NCBI GenBank assembly: GCA_945902805.1
Contig: CAMDMZ010000001.1
Coordinates: 124,001 to 188,000, forward strand
From: Propionivibrio dicarboxylicus
GTDB taxonomy: Bacteria; Pseudomonadota; Gammaproteobacteria; Burkholderiales; Rhodocyclaceae
Length of the DNA stretch: 64,000 nucleotides
Direction: 5' to 3'
This document shows, in pieces, positions 49,055 to 58,671 of the stretch; position 1 is the stretch's first letter, and each line of letters opens with the position of its first letter. Made by a program: the position numbers and the translations under genes. The notes beneath the pieces were generated by a model. That model worked only from the letters and a program-made list of their open reading frames with translations, was not told the DNA's origin and did not search any database.

Positions 49055-50107
49055 TCAGTCGTCGTTGAAGTCGGTTTGCTGCAGGGCTATTTCGAGTTCC
49101 AGACGGCCGTGAGGCGAAGCCATGGCGATCAGCGTGAATCCGGGTTGGACGACGAAATCTAACGGTGGGTTAAACAGCCAGTCACCGCGCGTCCGCACCG
49201 CCAGTAGCACGTAGCTGTTGCTCTGCAATTTCAGCTCACCGAGAATCTGCGGCTGAAAGTTGGAAGGAACGACTACCTCCTCGACCCGTAGCTTGTGTTC
49301 CGAGCGCAACATTTCGTCCAGAAACGAGACGACATGGGGTCGAATCATCGCCGAGGCAATGCGCATGCCGCCGGTGAAATTGGGCGAGACGATGGCATCG
49401 GCCCCGGCTTTGCGCAGTTTTTCGACGTTACGCAGATCGTTGCAGCGCGCCACGATACGGACACTGCCCGACATTTGCCGTGCCGTCAGTGCGATCATCA
49501 GATTCCGGCTGTCATCGCCGGTGACGGCAAACAGGCCACGTGCCTCATGGATATTCGCCTCGGTCAGAATATCTTCATCGACCGCATCGCCGTGGATGTA
49601 ATACATACCGGGTTTCTTTTCGGCATACTGCTCCAGCAGATCGAGTTTTTCATCAATCGCGATGTAATGACGATTGGTCGCCTCAAGCTCCTGTCCGACA
49701 TTCCGTCCCACGCGCCCGTACCCGCAGAGGATGTAGTGCTTGTGGAGCTTCTTCATTGTTTTTTCCATCCGCCGCCTCCGTATCGTTTTGTCGAAATCGC
49801 TGGCCAATACGATGGCCGTGACGCTTGAAAAGAAATAGGTCATCAGGGCGATCCCGGAGAATGAGATCAACATGGTGAAGATTTCGGTTTCCGGCTTGTG
49901 CCAGATTTCCACTCCTGCGCCGTAGCCGATGGTGGCCACCATCAGGAAGGTCATGTAGAGCGCATCAATCCAGCTTGTATCCGGACCGCCAAGATAACGG
50001 TAGCCGATCATCCCGACTACCAGGATGGCGCAAAACAGCAGTAACGCAATACCCATCGAGTGCCGTGCGCGGCGGAAGACGTCTTGAGTATGGGTGCTGT
50101 AATCCAT
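49055..50107 (-). CDS. Two-helix potassium channel with RCK (TrkA-N/TrkA-C) domains
   Basis: A 350-residue protein: membrane helix about 18-38, pore helix and selectivity filter TIGYG (near 60), second helix about 75-97, then a Rossmann NAD-binding TrkA-N domain ([18 protein letters not shown]) and a TrkA-C domain (about 255-345). The arrangement is that of MthK/Kch-type channels gated by ligand at the RCK ring. ATG at 50107 is used. Divergent from the CPA2 antiporter, whose start is 119 bases away. Confidence 0.88.
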   Translation of the reverse strand: MDYSTHTQDVFRRARHSMGIALLLFCAILVVGMIGYRYLGGPDTSWIDALYMTFLMVATIGYGAGVEIWHKPETEIFTMLISFSGIALMTYFFSSVTAIVLASDFDKTIRRRRMEKTMKKLHKHYILCGYGRVGRNVGQELEATNRHYIAIDEKLDLLEQYAEKKPGMYYIHGDAVDEDILTEANIHEARGLFAVTGDDSRNLMIALTARQMSGSVRIVARCNDLRNVEKLRKAGADAIVSPNFTGGMRIASAMIRPHVVSFLDEMLRSEHKLRVEEVVVPSNFQPQILGELKLQSNSYVLLAVRTRGDWLFNPPLDFVVQPGFTLIAMASPHGRLELEIALQQTDFNDD

Positions 50108-50226
50108 TGCGTGAACAGAGTGTGTGGGTTTCGGCGGGCGCGGCAATTTCCGCTATTCCAGTAGATTGTATCCGTAGGGCATCGCGTGAAACCAACGCGT
50201 GTGCATCCAAAGGTATCATCACCGCC

Positions 50227-51945
50227 ATGCACTTCAATCTGCTCGCCTTGCTGTTGCTGCTTTCCACCGGAGTTCTTGGGGTGGCCATCGCGCGCCGGTT
50301 TGGTTTGCCCAGCATGCTGTCCTACCTCGTCATCGGGATTGCCGTTGGTCCGCACGGCGTTGGCCTGCTGCAGGAAACCGAGGAAGTAAAGACGCTCGCC
50401 GAATTCGGCATCGTTTTCTTGATGTTTTCGATTGGGCTCGAATTCAGCCTGCAGCACCTCAAGGCCATGCGCAGTCTGGTCTTCGGCTTCGGTTCGGCAC
50501 AGGTCGTGCTCACCGCCACAGGTGCCGGTCTCATCACCTGGTTCGGTTATCAGCAGGGCTGGAAGGCTGGCATCGCGGTCGGGCTCGCGGTGGCGATGTC
50601 GTCGACGGCTATCGTCGCCCGCATGCTCTCCGAGCGCTTCGAATTGCACTCGCGCTCAGGACGACAAACCATGGGTGCGCTGCTGTTTCAGGATCTGGCC
50701 GTGGTGCCCAGCCTGATTCTGCTGCCGGCGCTGGCGGACCCCAGCGGCGACCTGGTACGGTCACTCACAATCGCCAGCATGCAGGCCGCCGCAATGCTGT
50801 TCCTGATGATCTGGATCGGCCAACGCCTGATGCGGCGCATGTACGACTCGGTCGCTCATCACCGCTCCGAAGAGTTGTTCGTCCTCACCACGCTATGGAT
50901 CGTGGTCGGGCTTTCGTATGCCACCGAACAGGCCGGCCTGTCACTCGCCGCCGGCGCGTTTATCGGTGGCATGCTGATATCGGAAACCGCCTATCGACAT
51001 CAGGTGGAAGCGGACATTCGCCCCTTCCGCGACATTCTGCTGGGCTTCTTTTTTATCACCGTTGGCATGATGCTCGACCTGGGTTTCGTTCTCGACAATC
51101 TGCACAAGCTTGTTCTTGCCGTCCTTTTGCTTATCGGTGGCAAGGCGATCGTTGTCCTGTTGCTGGCCTATATCGCCAAGAATCCGATGGATACCGCCTT
51201 GCGCACCGGTGCCCAGTTGGCACAGGCTGGTGAATTCGGTCTGGTGCTGATCGAGGTGGCCCGCCAACTCAAGCTGATCGAGCCTGACGTGTTCCAGGTC
51301 ACGCTTTCGGCGATGCTGATCTCGATGTTTGCCGCCCCTTTCCTGATCGAGCGCACCGCTCGACTTTCCGGTGAACTGGGCAAGGGCGACTGGGCGCACA
51401 AAGCCAAGACCATCCACGATATTTCGACCAAGAGTTTTGGCCTGGAAGATCACGTCATCATCTGCGGCTACGGCCGCACCGGCGAGCAGATTGGCGAATT
51501 TCTTACCATCGAGGGCATTCCCTTTCTGGCACTCGACATTGATCTGCAACGCATTTCACGCGCCGCCGCGCGTGGTGGTGCGGTCGTGTTCGGTAATGCC
51601 GACCGCAGCGAAGTGCTGCAGGCCGCCGGTTTATCGCGGGCGCGCGGCGTCGCCATCGCCTACCCGGACCGTCATTCTGCCGAGCGCGTGCTCAAAGCCG
51701 TGCGACGCAAGCGCGAAGATATTCCCGTCATCGTGCGCACCGCCGACGATGCCGATGTTGCCCGCCTAAAGGCCGCAGGTGCCACCGAAGTGATCCCGGA
51801 AACGCTCGAAGGCAGTTTGATGATCGCCGCCGAAACCCTGGCCCAGATTGGAATTCCGATGGAACGCGCGATTGCCCATGTGCGTGACGCGCGGGCGGAA
51901 CGCTATGCCTCGCTGCGTGAGTTTTATGGCAAACGCGGCAAGTAG
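50227..51945 (+). CDS. CPA2 (KefB/KefC-type) cation:proton antiporter
   Basis: A 572-residue protein with about 12 membrane helices (1-380) and a C-terminal TrkA-N domain (about 410-530: HVIICGYGRTGEQIGEF). GLSYATEQAGLSLAAGAFIGGML and LFQDLAVVPSLILLPAL are typical of KefB/KefC/YbaL. Exports K+ or Na+ for protons. Residues 540-572 are a short helical tail. Divergent from the K+ channel, so this pair likely balances potassium. Confidence 0.9.
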   Translation: MHFNLLALLLLLSTGVLGVAIARRFGLPSMLSYLVIGIAVGPHGVGLLQETEEVKTLAEFGIVFLMFSIGLEFSLQHLKAMRSLVFGFGSAQVVLTATGAGLITWFGYQQGWKAGIAVGLAVAMSSTAIVARMLSERFELHSRSGRQTMGALLFQDLAVVPSLILLPALADPSGDLVRSLTIASMQAAAMLFLMIWIGQRLMRRMYDSVAHHRSEELFVLTTLWIVVGLSYATEQAGLSLAAGAFIGGMLISETAYRHQVEADIRPFRDILLGFFFITVGMMLDLGFVLDNLHKLVLAVLLLIGGKAIVVLLLAYIAKNPMDTALRTGAQLAQAGEFGLVLIEVARQLKLIEPDVFQVTLSAMLISMFAAPFLIERTARLSGELGKGDWAHKAKTIHDISTKSFGLEDHVIICGYGRTGEQIGEFLTIEGIPFLALDIDLQRISRAAARGGAVVFGNADRSEVLQAAGLSRARGVAIAYPDRHSAERVLKAVRRKREDIPVIVRTADDADVARLKAAGATEVIPETLEGSLMIAAETLAQIGIPMERAIAHVRDARAERYASLREFYGKRGK

Positions 51946-51977
51946 AATTTGCAACGCTTTAGTCAGGAGAGTTGACC

Positions 51978-52460
51978 TTGCATACACGTTTCCCCGCACT
52001 ATTCGCCACCCTCACGGCGCTGCTGAGCGCCCCGCTGATGGCCCAGGAGCCGCAGCTTTCCTCCGGCCAGACAATCTACCTGCCGGTGTATTCGCATGTT
52101 TATCACGGTGACGTGAACAAACAGGGCAAGCCGGCCGAGACGCTGGTCTCGACCCACGTCAGCATTCGCAATACCGATCCTGCGGTTGCCATTCGCCTCA
52201 CGAGTGCCCGCTACTTCGATACGCAAGGTAAACAAGTGCGCAACTATCTGCCGGCAGCCGTCACGGTGCCGCCGTTGGGCACGCATGAACTGTTCGTACC
52301 GCGCAGCGATACGGCCGGTGGCTCGGGCGCCAATTTCCTGATCGTATGGACGGCGGAAGCGCCAGCGAATCCCCCGCTCGTCGAAGCGCTACACGCCGAC
52401 ATTCGCGAAGCCCGCACGTTGATGCTGCATACCTCAGGCGTGGTCATCAAGGTACGCTGA
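51978..52460 (+). CDS. DUF3124 family exported protein
   Basis: A 160-residue protein with a Sec signal peptide (ending near LMAQEPQ) and the DUF3124 core: GQTIYLPVYSHVYHG, LVSTHVSIRNTD and ANFLIVWTAE. Function unknown. TTG at 51978 is chosen because AGGAGA (51965-51970) lies seven bases upstream; the in-frame TTG at 51972 is too close to it. Follows the antiporter by 32 bases and may share its transcript. Confidence 0.78.
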   Translation: MHTRFPALFATLTALLSAPLMAQEPQLSSGQTIYLPVYSHVYHGDVNKQGKPAETLVSTHVSIRNTDPAVAIRLTSARYFDTQGKQVRNYLPAAVTVPPLGTHELFVPRSDTAGGSGANFLIVWTAEAPANPPLVEALHADIREARTLMLHTSGVVIKVR

Positions 52461-52475
52461 GTCCGGACTATTCAA

Positions 52476-52499
52476 AAAGTCGGCGCTGGCGACACGGCG
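52476..52499 (+). repeat. Dispersed 24-base motif, copy 11 (intergenic)
   Basis: Exact consensus match (AC variant), 15 bases after the DUF3124 stop and about 90 bases before the AHSA1 start. Shows that the signal is not tied to coding. Confidence 0.9.
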
Positions 52500-52591
52500 C
52501 ATCGCCTCTCACCTGATGCTGGTCCCATCAGCCCTTTACCGACGCCCCCCAGCCATCGGATTTCACCTTGCGATTTAGAAAGGATCCCTCC

Positions 52592-53038
52592 TTGACAGCA
52601 CAAATCAGCGCAGACGGTGTTTTCTCATCCAGCCGTTTCTTCCCATTCACTCCCGAGCAGGTTCTTGCCGCGTTTGCCGATACAAACCGGCTTGCCACAT
52701 GGTGGGGACCGGACGGGTTCACCAACACATTCGAGATTTGCGAGTTCAAGCCTCAGGGTCGATGGCACTTTGTGATGCACGGTCCGGATGGCAAGAATTA
52801 TCGGAACGAAAATGTCTTCCTCGAAACCTCACTACCCAGAATCGTCATTCGGCACAACTCACAGCCAAACTTCACCCTGACCGTCACATTGACGGAAGAT
52901 GCCGGGAACACGAACCTTGTCTGGCACCAAGCCTTCGACGATCCCCGATTCGCTGCGAACGTGGCACACATCATCGTTCCGGCGAACGAGCAGAACCTGG
53001 ATCGTCTTCAAACCGTACTCTCGGTGACGACCAGGTGA
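52592..53038 (+). CDS. AHSA1/SRPBCC-domain protein
   Basis: A 148-residue START-like protein: FFPFTPEQVLAAFADTNRLA, WWGPDGFTNTFEICEFKPQG and WHFVMHGPDGKNY, all typical of the AHSA1 family (Aha1 C-domain fold), whose members bind hydrophobic ligands. Function unknown. TTG at 52592 is preferred because AGAAAGGA (52577-52584) sits seven bases upstream. Ends eight bases from the ubiC stop, convergent. Confidence 0.8.
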   Translation: MTAQISADGVFSSSRFFPFTPEQVLAAFADTNRLATWWGPDGFTNTFEICEFKPQGRWHFVMHGPDGKNYRNENVFLETSLPRIVIRHNSQPNFTLTVTLTEDAGNTNLVWHQAFDDPRFAANVAHIIVPANEQNLDRLQTVLSVTTR

Positions 53039-53046
53039 CGTGCCTT

Positions 53047-53670
53047 CTATCCGCCGGCACCCACGAGCGGTGGCAGAAAGACCTCCGTAACCAGTAGCCG
53101 CGCCGTGCCGCGCGCGAACAAGGCCCGCCGGGCCATCAGCGTCAAAGGCAGGCCATACGACGATTCGCCATACCACGATTGTGCGGCCGCATAGAGCGGA
53201 TGTCGAATATCGATCCGCCGATATTGGAGCGGCCCGGCACTGACTTTCGGATCGGTGAATAACACCATGGCAAGCGCATTGCGGCCGGCGCGGCGCAAGA
53301 GGCGCGTGGCCGGGGCATTCGCCAAGGTATGGGCAAACACCCACGGCACACCGGCGACGGTGAGCACGACCTCGCGCACCATCACCGACCGGCCACAATG
53401 CCCGCTACCGGGCGCGCCGATAAACCATTCCTCATCACGATTCGGCCGGGCTCTGGTTTGACGCACGCGCAGCACCTTGGTCGCACCAAATCGCTGCAAA
53501 CGGGCCGTCAACGAGGCACTTTCGCGTAACCATGGGGCGATTCCCGCTGACCGAGCAATACGCTCACCCACACCCGGGCGCAAATCAAGTGGCAGCAGCG
53601 GCAACCAACCGCCCGCATCAGGCGAATGAGCGCGGCGGTCGGGGCGGCGACGGTGAGTGCTAAGTTTCAT
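53047..53670 (-). CDS. ubiC: Chorismate lyase
   Basis: Makes 4-hydroxybenzoate from chorismate for ubiquinone. The 207-residue protein has the UbiC pattern: WLRESASLTARLQ, VREVVLTVAGVPWVFAHT, SSYGLPLTLMARRALFARG and LLVTEVFLPPL with the catalytic Glu. ubiA is not next to it here. The ATG at 53670 is used; an alternative lies five codons upstream. Confidence 0.88.
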   Translation of the reverse strand: MKLSTHRRRPDRRAHSPDAGGWLPLLPLDLRPGVGERIARSAGIAPWLRESASLTARLQRFGATKVLRVRQTRARPNRDEEWFIGAPGSGHCGRSVMVREVVLTVAGVPWVFAHTLANAPATRLLRRAGRNALAMVLFTDPKVSAGPLQYRRIDIRHPLYAAAQSWYGESSYGLPLTLMARRALFARGTARLLVTEVFLPPLVGAGG

Positions 53671-53690
53671 AGGGACAAAACCCAATCAGG

Positions 53691-54659
53691 CTATGGTTTG
53701 GCGACGCACTTTTCGGCATTGAGTTCCTGAATCCGACGGACACTAAAACTGTCCGCCGGGCGCTCGGTGCGCTTCAAGGCGATTTCGATATCGCGTAGCT
53801 GAGCGCAATCCAGTGTCGGGTTGTGCAACAGGCGCTGGACGACAAAGCTTTCCTTGGTGCTGGCGATGATTGCCTGGATGATTTCTCGCGGCGTGGCCGG
53901 ATTGTCGGCGAAGGAGCGATCGAGCCCCATGATGGTCGGCGGCCGGCGGAATAGCTCGGTCAGGATCTCCGGCGGCGTATTCGGATGACTGGCAAGCGCC
54001 TGAAAGAAATAGTCCGGATACGAATGCGTGCGGTAAATCCGCGTCAGTGTCTCGGCCCGACAGTTCGGGTTTCTGACGGCGGACAAGGCAATGCCGAGAT
54101 CGTCGTGGGCCGCGAGTTGATCCAGCGTGTCGGCTGCAACAAAGGGGCTTTCCAGAATTGGCAACAGATAATTTCGGTCATCCGCGTGCTCACGGATCAG
54201 TCGGGCAAGGGTTTCCGTTTCGTGACCGGGGGCTTGCGGGAGCGCCGCGCGAATCGCCTGCCGATTGCGATCGATCGCAGCAAGACTCGCCCGATGCTGT
54301 TCGTCTCGGCTGGCGTTGAGTGCAATGCTCTGAAAACCCTGAAACACCAGCAGCGCCGGCACCGCCAGCGCGAGGACCAGGCAAATCCAGGCCAGCAGCC
54401 GTAACAGCGGCCGCTGGGCGCCACGCAAGTTGCCAAACAGCCAGGCCATTACTGCGGCAAACAGGGCGTAGAAGGGTAAAAACAAAATGCCGATAGCGGC
54501 GGTGGATGAGCGCGACTGAAAAATTGCCCATACGCCGACGCCGGCGACGGCCAGAAACATTCCCGTCGCCAGACCGAGCCCGCGCCAGCGCTTTTTCAGC
54601 GCCAGAAAAACCCCGCCACCGAGGATGAACAGCAGGAACGCGATCAGCAATCCGGGCAT
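53691..54659 (-). CDS. Membrane protein with LRV-like repeats
   Basis: A 322-residue protein with four hydrophobic segments in the first 140 residues (about 3-20, 27-45, 52-78, 85-110) followed by a soluble domain of about 180 residues with degenerate repeats: NPNCRAETLTRIY, HPNTPPEILTELF and DNPATPREIIQAI. These resemble the leucine-rich-variant (LRV) repeat seen in some bacterial proteins. Function unknown. Lies 20 bases upstream of ubiC on the same strand. Confidence 0.65.
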   Translation of the reverse strand: MPGLLIAFLLFILGGGVFLALKKRWRGLGLATGMFLAVAGVGVWAIFQSRSSTAAIGILFLPFYALFAAVMAWLFGNLRGAQRPLLRLLAWICLVLALAVPALLVFQGFQSIALNASRDEQHRASLAAIDRNRQAIRAALPQAPGHETETLARLIREHADDRNYLLPILESPFVAADTLDQLAAHDDLGIALSAVRNPNCRAETLTRIYRTHSYPDYFFQALASHPNTPPEILTELFRRPPTIMGLDRSFADNPATPREIIQAIIASTKESFVVQRLLHNPTLDCAQLRDIEIALKRTERPADSFSVRRIQELNAEKCVAKP

Positions 54660-54842
54660 ACGAGTCGTAGCGTTATGGCGTGTGAGGGGGAATTGATCCG
54701 GAAAAATAGCCCAAATCCGAGGCTTTGGCACGAAATCTGCAATTTGTTGCTCAAGCACCCAAAAGATACGTGCGAAATGACCGTTAATCCAGTTATTGCC
54801 GCCACTCTTCTAAAAAGGCGGCATCCTTTGCCGGAGATCTTC

Positions 54843-55208
54843 ATGCAAAAAGCCAGTTCGAGAAAATCAGCAGTTCTCCCCCTTGGGATCAAGAATCGGA
54901 TTCAAACCGAATTGCCGGCCCTGGTGGCGTTGACCGCGATCGGCGAGCCGTGGTTTTCTGGCCAACACCAGTCGGATTTGCTCGCAGTTGGGTTGGTCGT
55001 CGGCGTGATGGCGCCGGAAGACAGTCTGCAAACGCAGTGTGCCGCCGAATTGCAGCGCCTGTGCGAACAAGTGATCACGATCGAGAACAAGGTCGAGATC
55101 GCCCTCAACCTCGCCGAATGTCTACCGTGGCTGCAGATGCAGCCCAATCATCGGGTTCAGCGCGCGTTACAACTTGTCATTTCGCAGCGTTGCCGGCAGG
55201 CGGCTTAA
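54843..55208 (+). CDS. Conserved-looking hypothetical protein
   Basis: A 121-residue, mostly helical soluble protein with no signal or family I know (IKNRIQTELPALVALTAIGE, then a C-terminal helix pair). ATG at 54843 is chosen for GGAG at 54833-54836; an earlier in-frame ATG at 54777 has no ribosome site. It is convergent with darP, 16 bases between stops. Confidence 0.55.
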   Translation: MQKASSRKSAVLPLGIKNRIQTELPALVALTAIGEPWFSGQHQSDLLAVGLVVGVMAPEDSLQTQCAAELQRLCEQVITIENKVEIALNLAECLPWLQMQPNHRVQRALQLVISQRCRQAA

Positions 55209-55224
55209 GTCAGAAAACAACCTT

Positions 55225-55821
55225 TCAATCAGCGTCATCAGCGTCTGTAACGTCTCCGGCCGCCGTCTCGCCAGCACCGACTTTTTCAGCCCCTTCGACC
55301 AGTTGTCGCAGTTGGCGAAATAGTTCGCGAAAGGCGCGCGGCGGCTTTTGCTGCTCGATTTCCTTTAACGCGTTGCGGCGCAATTGACGTAAATACTGGA
55401 TATCGGCATCCGGGTAGTCGCGGCCAATCTCGGCGAACACGGCATCGTCTGCCATCAGACGTTCGCGCAGCTTTTCCAGATGATGCTGGCGCGCGGTGGC
55501 AGCCGCCGAGACACCCTTGACTTCATCCAGCGCCGCTTGCAGCGGTTCGGTATCGACACTGCGCATAAGCTTGCCGATCAATTGCATCTGGCGCCGTCGG
55601 GCGCCGTGCTGGGTGAAGCGCTGGGCATCGCGCAAGGCTTCACGCAGATTGTCGGGGATGTCGATTTTCTTCAGGCGTTCCGGCGATAAGGCGACCAGTT
55701 CCTCGCCCATATCCTGCAGCGCGGTACTCTCGCGCTTGCGCTGCGATTTGCTCGGGCCGGCCCAAAAAAATTCGGTTTCAGTATCGTCAGATTCCACGGG
55801 TAAGATTCGGGTCTTGTTCAT
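55225..55821 (-). CDS. darP: Ribosome biogenesis factor DarP (YjgA)
   Basis: Helps late 50S subunit assembly. The 198-residue helical protein has KSQRKRESTALQDMGEELV, HGARRRQMQLIGKLMR and DYPDADIQYLRQLRRNA, all DarP signatures. The acidic C-terminal tail (about 178-198) includes a copy of the motif read as KVGAGETA followed by a run rich in Asp; this tail is outside the family core. Divergent from pmbA, the usual arrangement. Confidence 0.92.
   Translation of the reverse strand: MNKTRILPVESDDTETEFFWAGPSKSQRKRESTALQDMGEELVALSPERLKKIDIPDNLREALRDAQRFTQHGARRRQMQLIGKLMRSVDTEPLQAALDEVKGVSAAATARQHHLEKLRERLMADDAVFAEIGRDYPDADIQYLRQLRRNALKEIEQQKPPRAFRELFRQLRQLVEGAEKVGAGETAAGDVTDADDAD
55261..55284 (-). 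repeat. Dispersed 24-base motif, copy 12 (in darP tail)
   Basis: Exact consensus match (AG variant), gene sense, encoding KVGAGETA in the C-terminal tail. Confidence 0.9.
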
Positions 55822-55836
55822 GGTGAGGATTGTCGC

Positions 55837-57174
55837 ATGTCCCAAGGGTTCAGCCATTCCCGGCCGGTGCTGAAAGCGCTTGCCCAGCAAGTACTCGATT
55901 ACGCTGCCAAAGCAGGCGCTACCGCGTGCGAGGTGGATGTTTCAGAGGGTTTTGGACAATCGATCACCGTGCGCCGGCAAGCGGTCGATACCATTGAGTA
56001 CAACCGCGACAAGGGGCTCGGCATCACGGTCTACCTCGGTCAGCGCCGTGGCCACGCCAGCAGTTCGGATTTTTCCGAACATGCCATGCAGGCCACCGTC
56101 GATGCGGCCCTGGCGATTGCCCGCTTCACGGCCGAAGATGATTGTGCCGGCTTGCCTGACGCCAGTTTGCTGGCGAAAAAGTCGATGAATCTCGACTTAT
56201 TCCATCCCTGGGATGTTTCGGTCGAGCAGGCCATCGATATTGCGGCACGCTGTGAACAGGCCGCGTTCGATGTCAGCCCGCTGATCAAGAACTCCGAAGG
56301 CGCGAGCGTTTCAGCGCAGCAGTCACAGTTCATCTCGGCCAACAGCCTGGGTTTCATGGACGGCTTTGCGACCACGCGCCATTACGTTTCCTGTTCGGTA
56401 ATCGCCGGCGAAGGCGACGACATGCAGCGCGACGACTGGTACGTTTCCGAGCGTGATGCGGCCTTGTTCAAGGATCCCGCCGCGATTGGCGATTACGCCG
56501 CGCGCCGTGCGCTCTCTCGCCTGGGTGCGCGCAAACTGTCGACGCGCAAATGCCCGGTGATCTTTGAAGCGCCGCTGGCGACCGGTCTGATCGGCAATTA
56601 CGTGTATGCCGTATCCGGCGGCTCGCTGTACCGCAAGACCTCGTTCCTGCTCGACAGCCTGGGCAAACAGATATTCCCCGACTTCATGCAAATCAGCGAA
56701 CGGCCACATCTGAAAGGCGCCATGGCATCCTCGCCCTTCGACGATGACGGTGTCGCCACGAAAAATCGAGAAGTGGTCAAGAATGGCCATGTCGAGGGCT
56801 ATTTCCTCTCAACCTACTCGGCGCGCAAGCTGGGCATGCAGACGACGGGTAACGCCGGCGGTTCGCACAACCTCTTGGTCAAATCGGGAAAACACAACCT
56901 GGACGGCCTGTTGCGGGAGATGGGCAAAGGACTTTTGGTCACCGAATTGCTTGGCCAGGGCGTGAACTACGTAACCGGTGACTACTCACGTGGCGCGGCG
57001 GGATATTGGGTCGAAAACGGCAAGATCGCTTATCCGGTGCATGAGATCACCATCGCCGGCAACCTCAAGCAGATTTTTGCAGACATCGCCGAGATCGGCA
57101 CGGATACCGTGGCCCGTGGTTCGAAGCAAATCGGGTCGGTGCTAATCGATCGCATGACCATCGCCGGAAATTGA
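55837..57174 (+). CDS. pmbA: Metalloprotease-related protein PmbA (TldE)
   Basis: Partner of TldD in a zinc protease that trims peptides, for example microcin precursors and the CcdA antitoxin. The 445-residue protein has VDTIEYNRDKGLGITVYLGQ, SQFISANSLGF and GNAGGSHNLLVKSG, typical of the TldE subunit, which lacks the catalytic HExxxH of TldD. No tldD in the window. Starts 15 bases from the darP start on the other strand. Confidence 0.95.
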   Translation: MSQGFSHSRPVLKALAQQVLDYAAKAGATACEVDVSEGFGQSITVRRQAVDTIEYNRDKGLGITVYLGQRRGHASSSDFSEHAMQATVDAALAIARFTAEDDCAGLPDASLLAKKSMNLDLFHPWDVSVEQAIDIAARCEQAAFDVSPLIKNSEGASVSAQQSQFISANSLGFMDGFATTRHYVSCSVIAGEGDDMQRDDWYVSERDAALFKDPAAIGDYAARRALSRLGARKLSTRKCPVIFEAPLATGLIGNYVYAVSGGSLYRKTSFLLDSLGKQIFPDFMQISERPHLKGAMASSPFDDDGVATKNREVVKNGHVEGYFLSTYSARKLGMQTTGNAGGSHNLLVKSGKHNLDGLLREMGKGLLVTELLGQGVNYVTGDYSRGAAGYWVENGKIAYPVHEITIAGNLKQIFADIAEIGTDTVARGSKQIGSVLIDRMTIAGN

Positions 57175-57179
57175 GCTTC

Positions 57180-58520
57180 TTACGGCGACAGGGCGCTATC
57201 GATATCGGCCCGATTGCGCTCGTCAACGTAAACATGGCTCGGCTCTGACTTGCTGTCGGGGAAGCAACTAACCACCACATTGCTGATCGGGGCTGCTTTG
57301 CTTAGCACCTCAACGGCACAGCGGCCGTAGGCGCTCTCAATCGTCGCCAGCAGGTTGCGCGCATACGGCGTCGCCAGCCGACCGTCGAGTATCAGATTAG
57401 CCAGCAGCACACCGCCGGGTTTTAGCGCGCGGCGCGTCGTGCGCCAGAATTCGCGAGTGACCAAATCCGCCGGAATCGAGGTGCGGGCGCTGAACACATC
57501 GACGACGATGGCATCGTAGTATTGGGTGGTCTTGGCCACATGGGCGCGCGCATCGCCGACAATGAATTCGCCCTGTATCGGCTCCTTGAGAAACTGCGTT
57601 TCGGCGATTTCGCGAATCGATGGATCGATGTCGATGTAGGTATAACGGTTGGTCGGTTCGCGATGCGAAAGTGTAAAGCCGCCGGCACCCAGAACCAGAA
57701 TATCGCGGTCAGCAAACGCCAGGTCCTTGAGCAGAATATGGCGCATGTGTTCGATGTACCGCGCATACGCCGGCGGCGTGCTTTCGTCGATCATCGAGGC
57801 GATCTGCTGGTTGACGCTGAAGGAACGCGGCGCCGTCATGTCATTGCGACCCACCGCCTCGACGGCGTAATCGGCATAGGCGGTATCGGCGCGGTTGCGG
57901 TCGCGCAGATTGACGACGACGGCGATGGCCGCGACGATGATCAGCAAGAGGGCACTGGCCACACGGGGCGGTTGCACCAACGCCGCGCCCAGCACCAGCA
58001 GCAGGGCGCCGAACAAAACGGCTGACCAAACGCCGAAGGCCTGCATCATGCCCAACGAGAGGGTGATCGAACCAAGAAAACTCCCCAGGGTGGACCAGTA
58101 CAACGCTCGCCCGGCCGCTTCGCCACTGCGCTCGGCGTGCATCAGGTTGGTGAGTATCGGCACCGTCTGACCCAGTAGCCAGGCCAGCGGGCCGAGCACC
58201 GTCGCGATGAACAGCAGGTAGGCCAGCAGCGTCGGCGCGCTGGCAAAAATCGCATCGACACTGCCACCGGCCAATCCGGCACCCATCAGAGTCGCCGAAA
58301 TCATGAGATTGCGCGCCACGACGCCACGGAAGTCGGTTGCCACGCGGCTGCCTGAGTGATAGCCAAGCGCCAACGCGAGCAGGAAAAATCCGATGGTCGG
58401 CGCAGTCACGACGATCGAACTACCAACGTGTGGAATCAGGCGCCGCAGGGCGATGACTTCGGCGCCGAGAGAGCAGTAGCCTTCGATGAAAACGATGGTG
58501 AACAGGAGGTGCGGCGACAT
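57180..58520 (-). CDS. Membrane-fused spermidine-synthase-like protein
   Basis: A 446-residue protein: about seven membrane helices (1-205) joined to a SpeE-type Rossmann methyltransferase-like domain (about 215-440) with ILVLGAGGFTLSHR, YIDIDPSIREIAE, DARAHVAKT and IVVDVFSA. The GGG/D signatures of true aminopropyltransferases are only partly kept, so polyamine synthesis is not assured; such fusions may modify an unknown substrate at the membrane. Convergent with pmbA, five bases apart. Confidence 0.82.
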   Translation of the reverse strand: MSPHLLFTIVFIEGYCSLGAEVIALRRLIPHVGSSIVVTAPTIGFFLLALALGYHSGSRVATDFRGVVARNLMISATLMGAGLAGGSVDAIFASAPTLLAYLLFIATVLGPLAWLLGQTVPILTNLMHAERSGEAAGRALYWSTLGSFLGSITLSLGMMQAFGVWSAVLFGALLLVLGAALVQPPRVASALLLIIVAAIAVVVNLRDRNRADTAYADYAVEAVGRNDMTAPRSFSVNQQIASMIDESTPPAYARYIEHMRHILLKDLAFADRDILVLGAGGFTLSHREPTNRYTYIDIDPSIREIAETQFLKEPIQGEFIVGDARAHVAKTTQYYDAIVVDVFSARTSIPADLVTREFWRTTRRALKPGGVLLANLILDGRLATPYARNLLATIESAYGRCAVEVLSKAAPISNVVVSCFPDSKSEPSHVYVDERNRADIDSALSP

Positions 58521-58671
58521 GGCGGCAGGATACCTTGCGGCGACACGAAATCGTCTTGACGAGTGCCGTTAGCTATATCCTTTGGTGTAGTATTTCAAAA
58601 CGGTCCGCAACCGGGACCGCCGCTGTTGAAAGTCGTCAATACGAGAACACAAAACCAAGGAGACGCAAACT

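Noticed and set aside
52473-52591. Possibility that the intergenic motif copy is a promoter element of the AHSA1 gene
   Set aside because: No hexamers at suitable spacing, and identical copies lie inside coding genes in both orientations.
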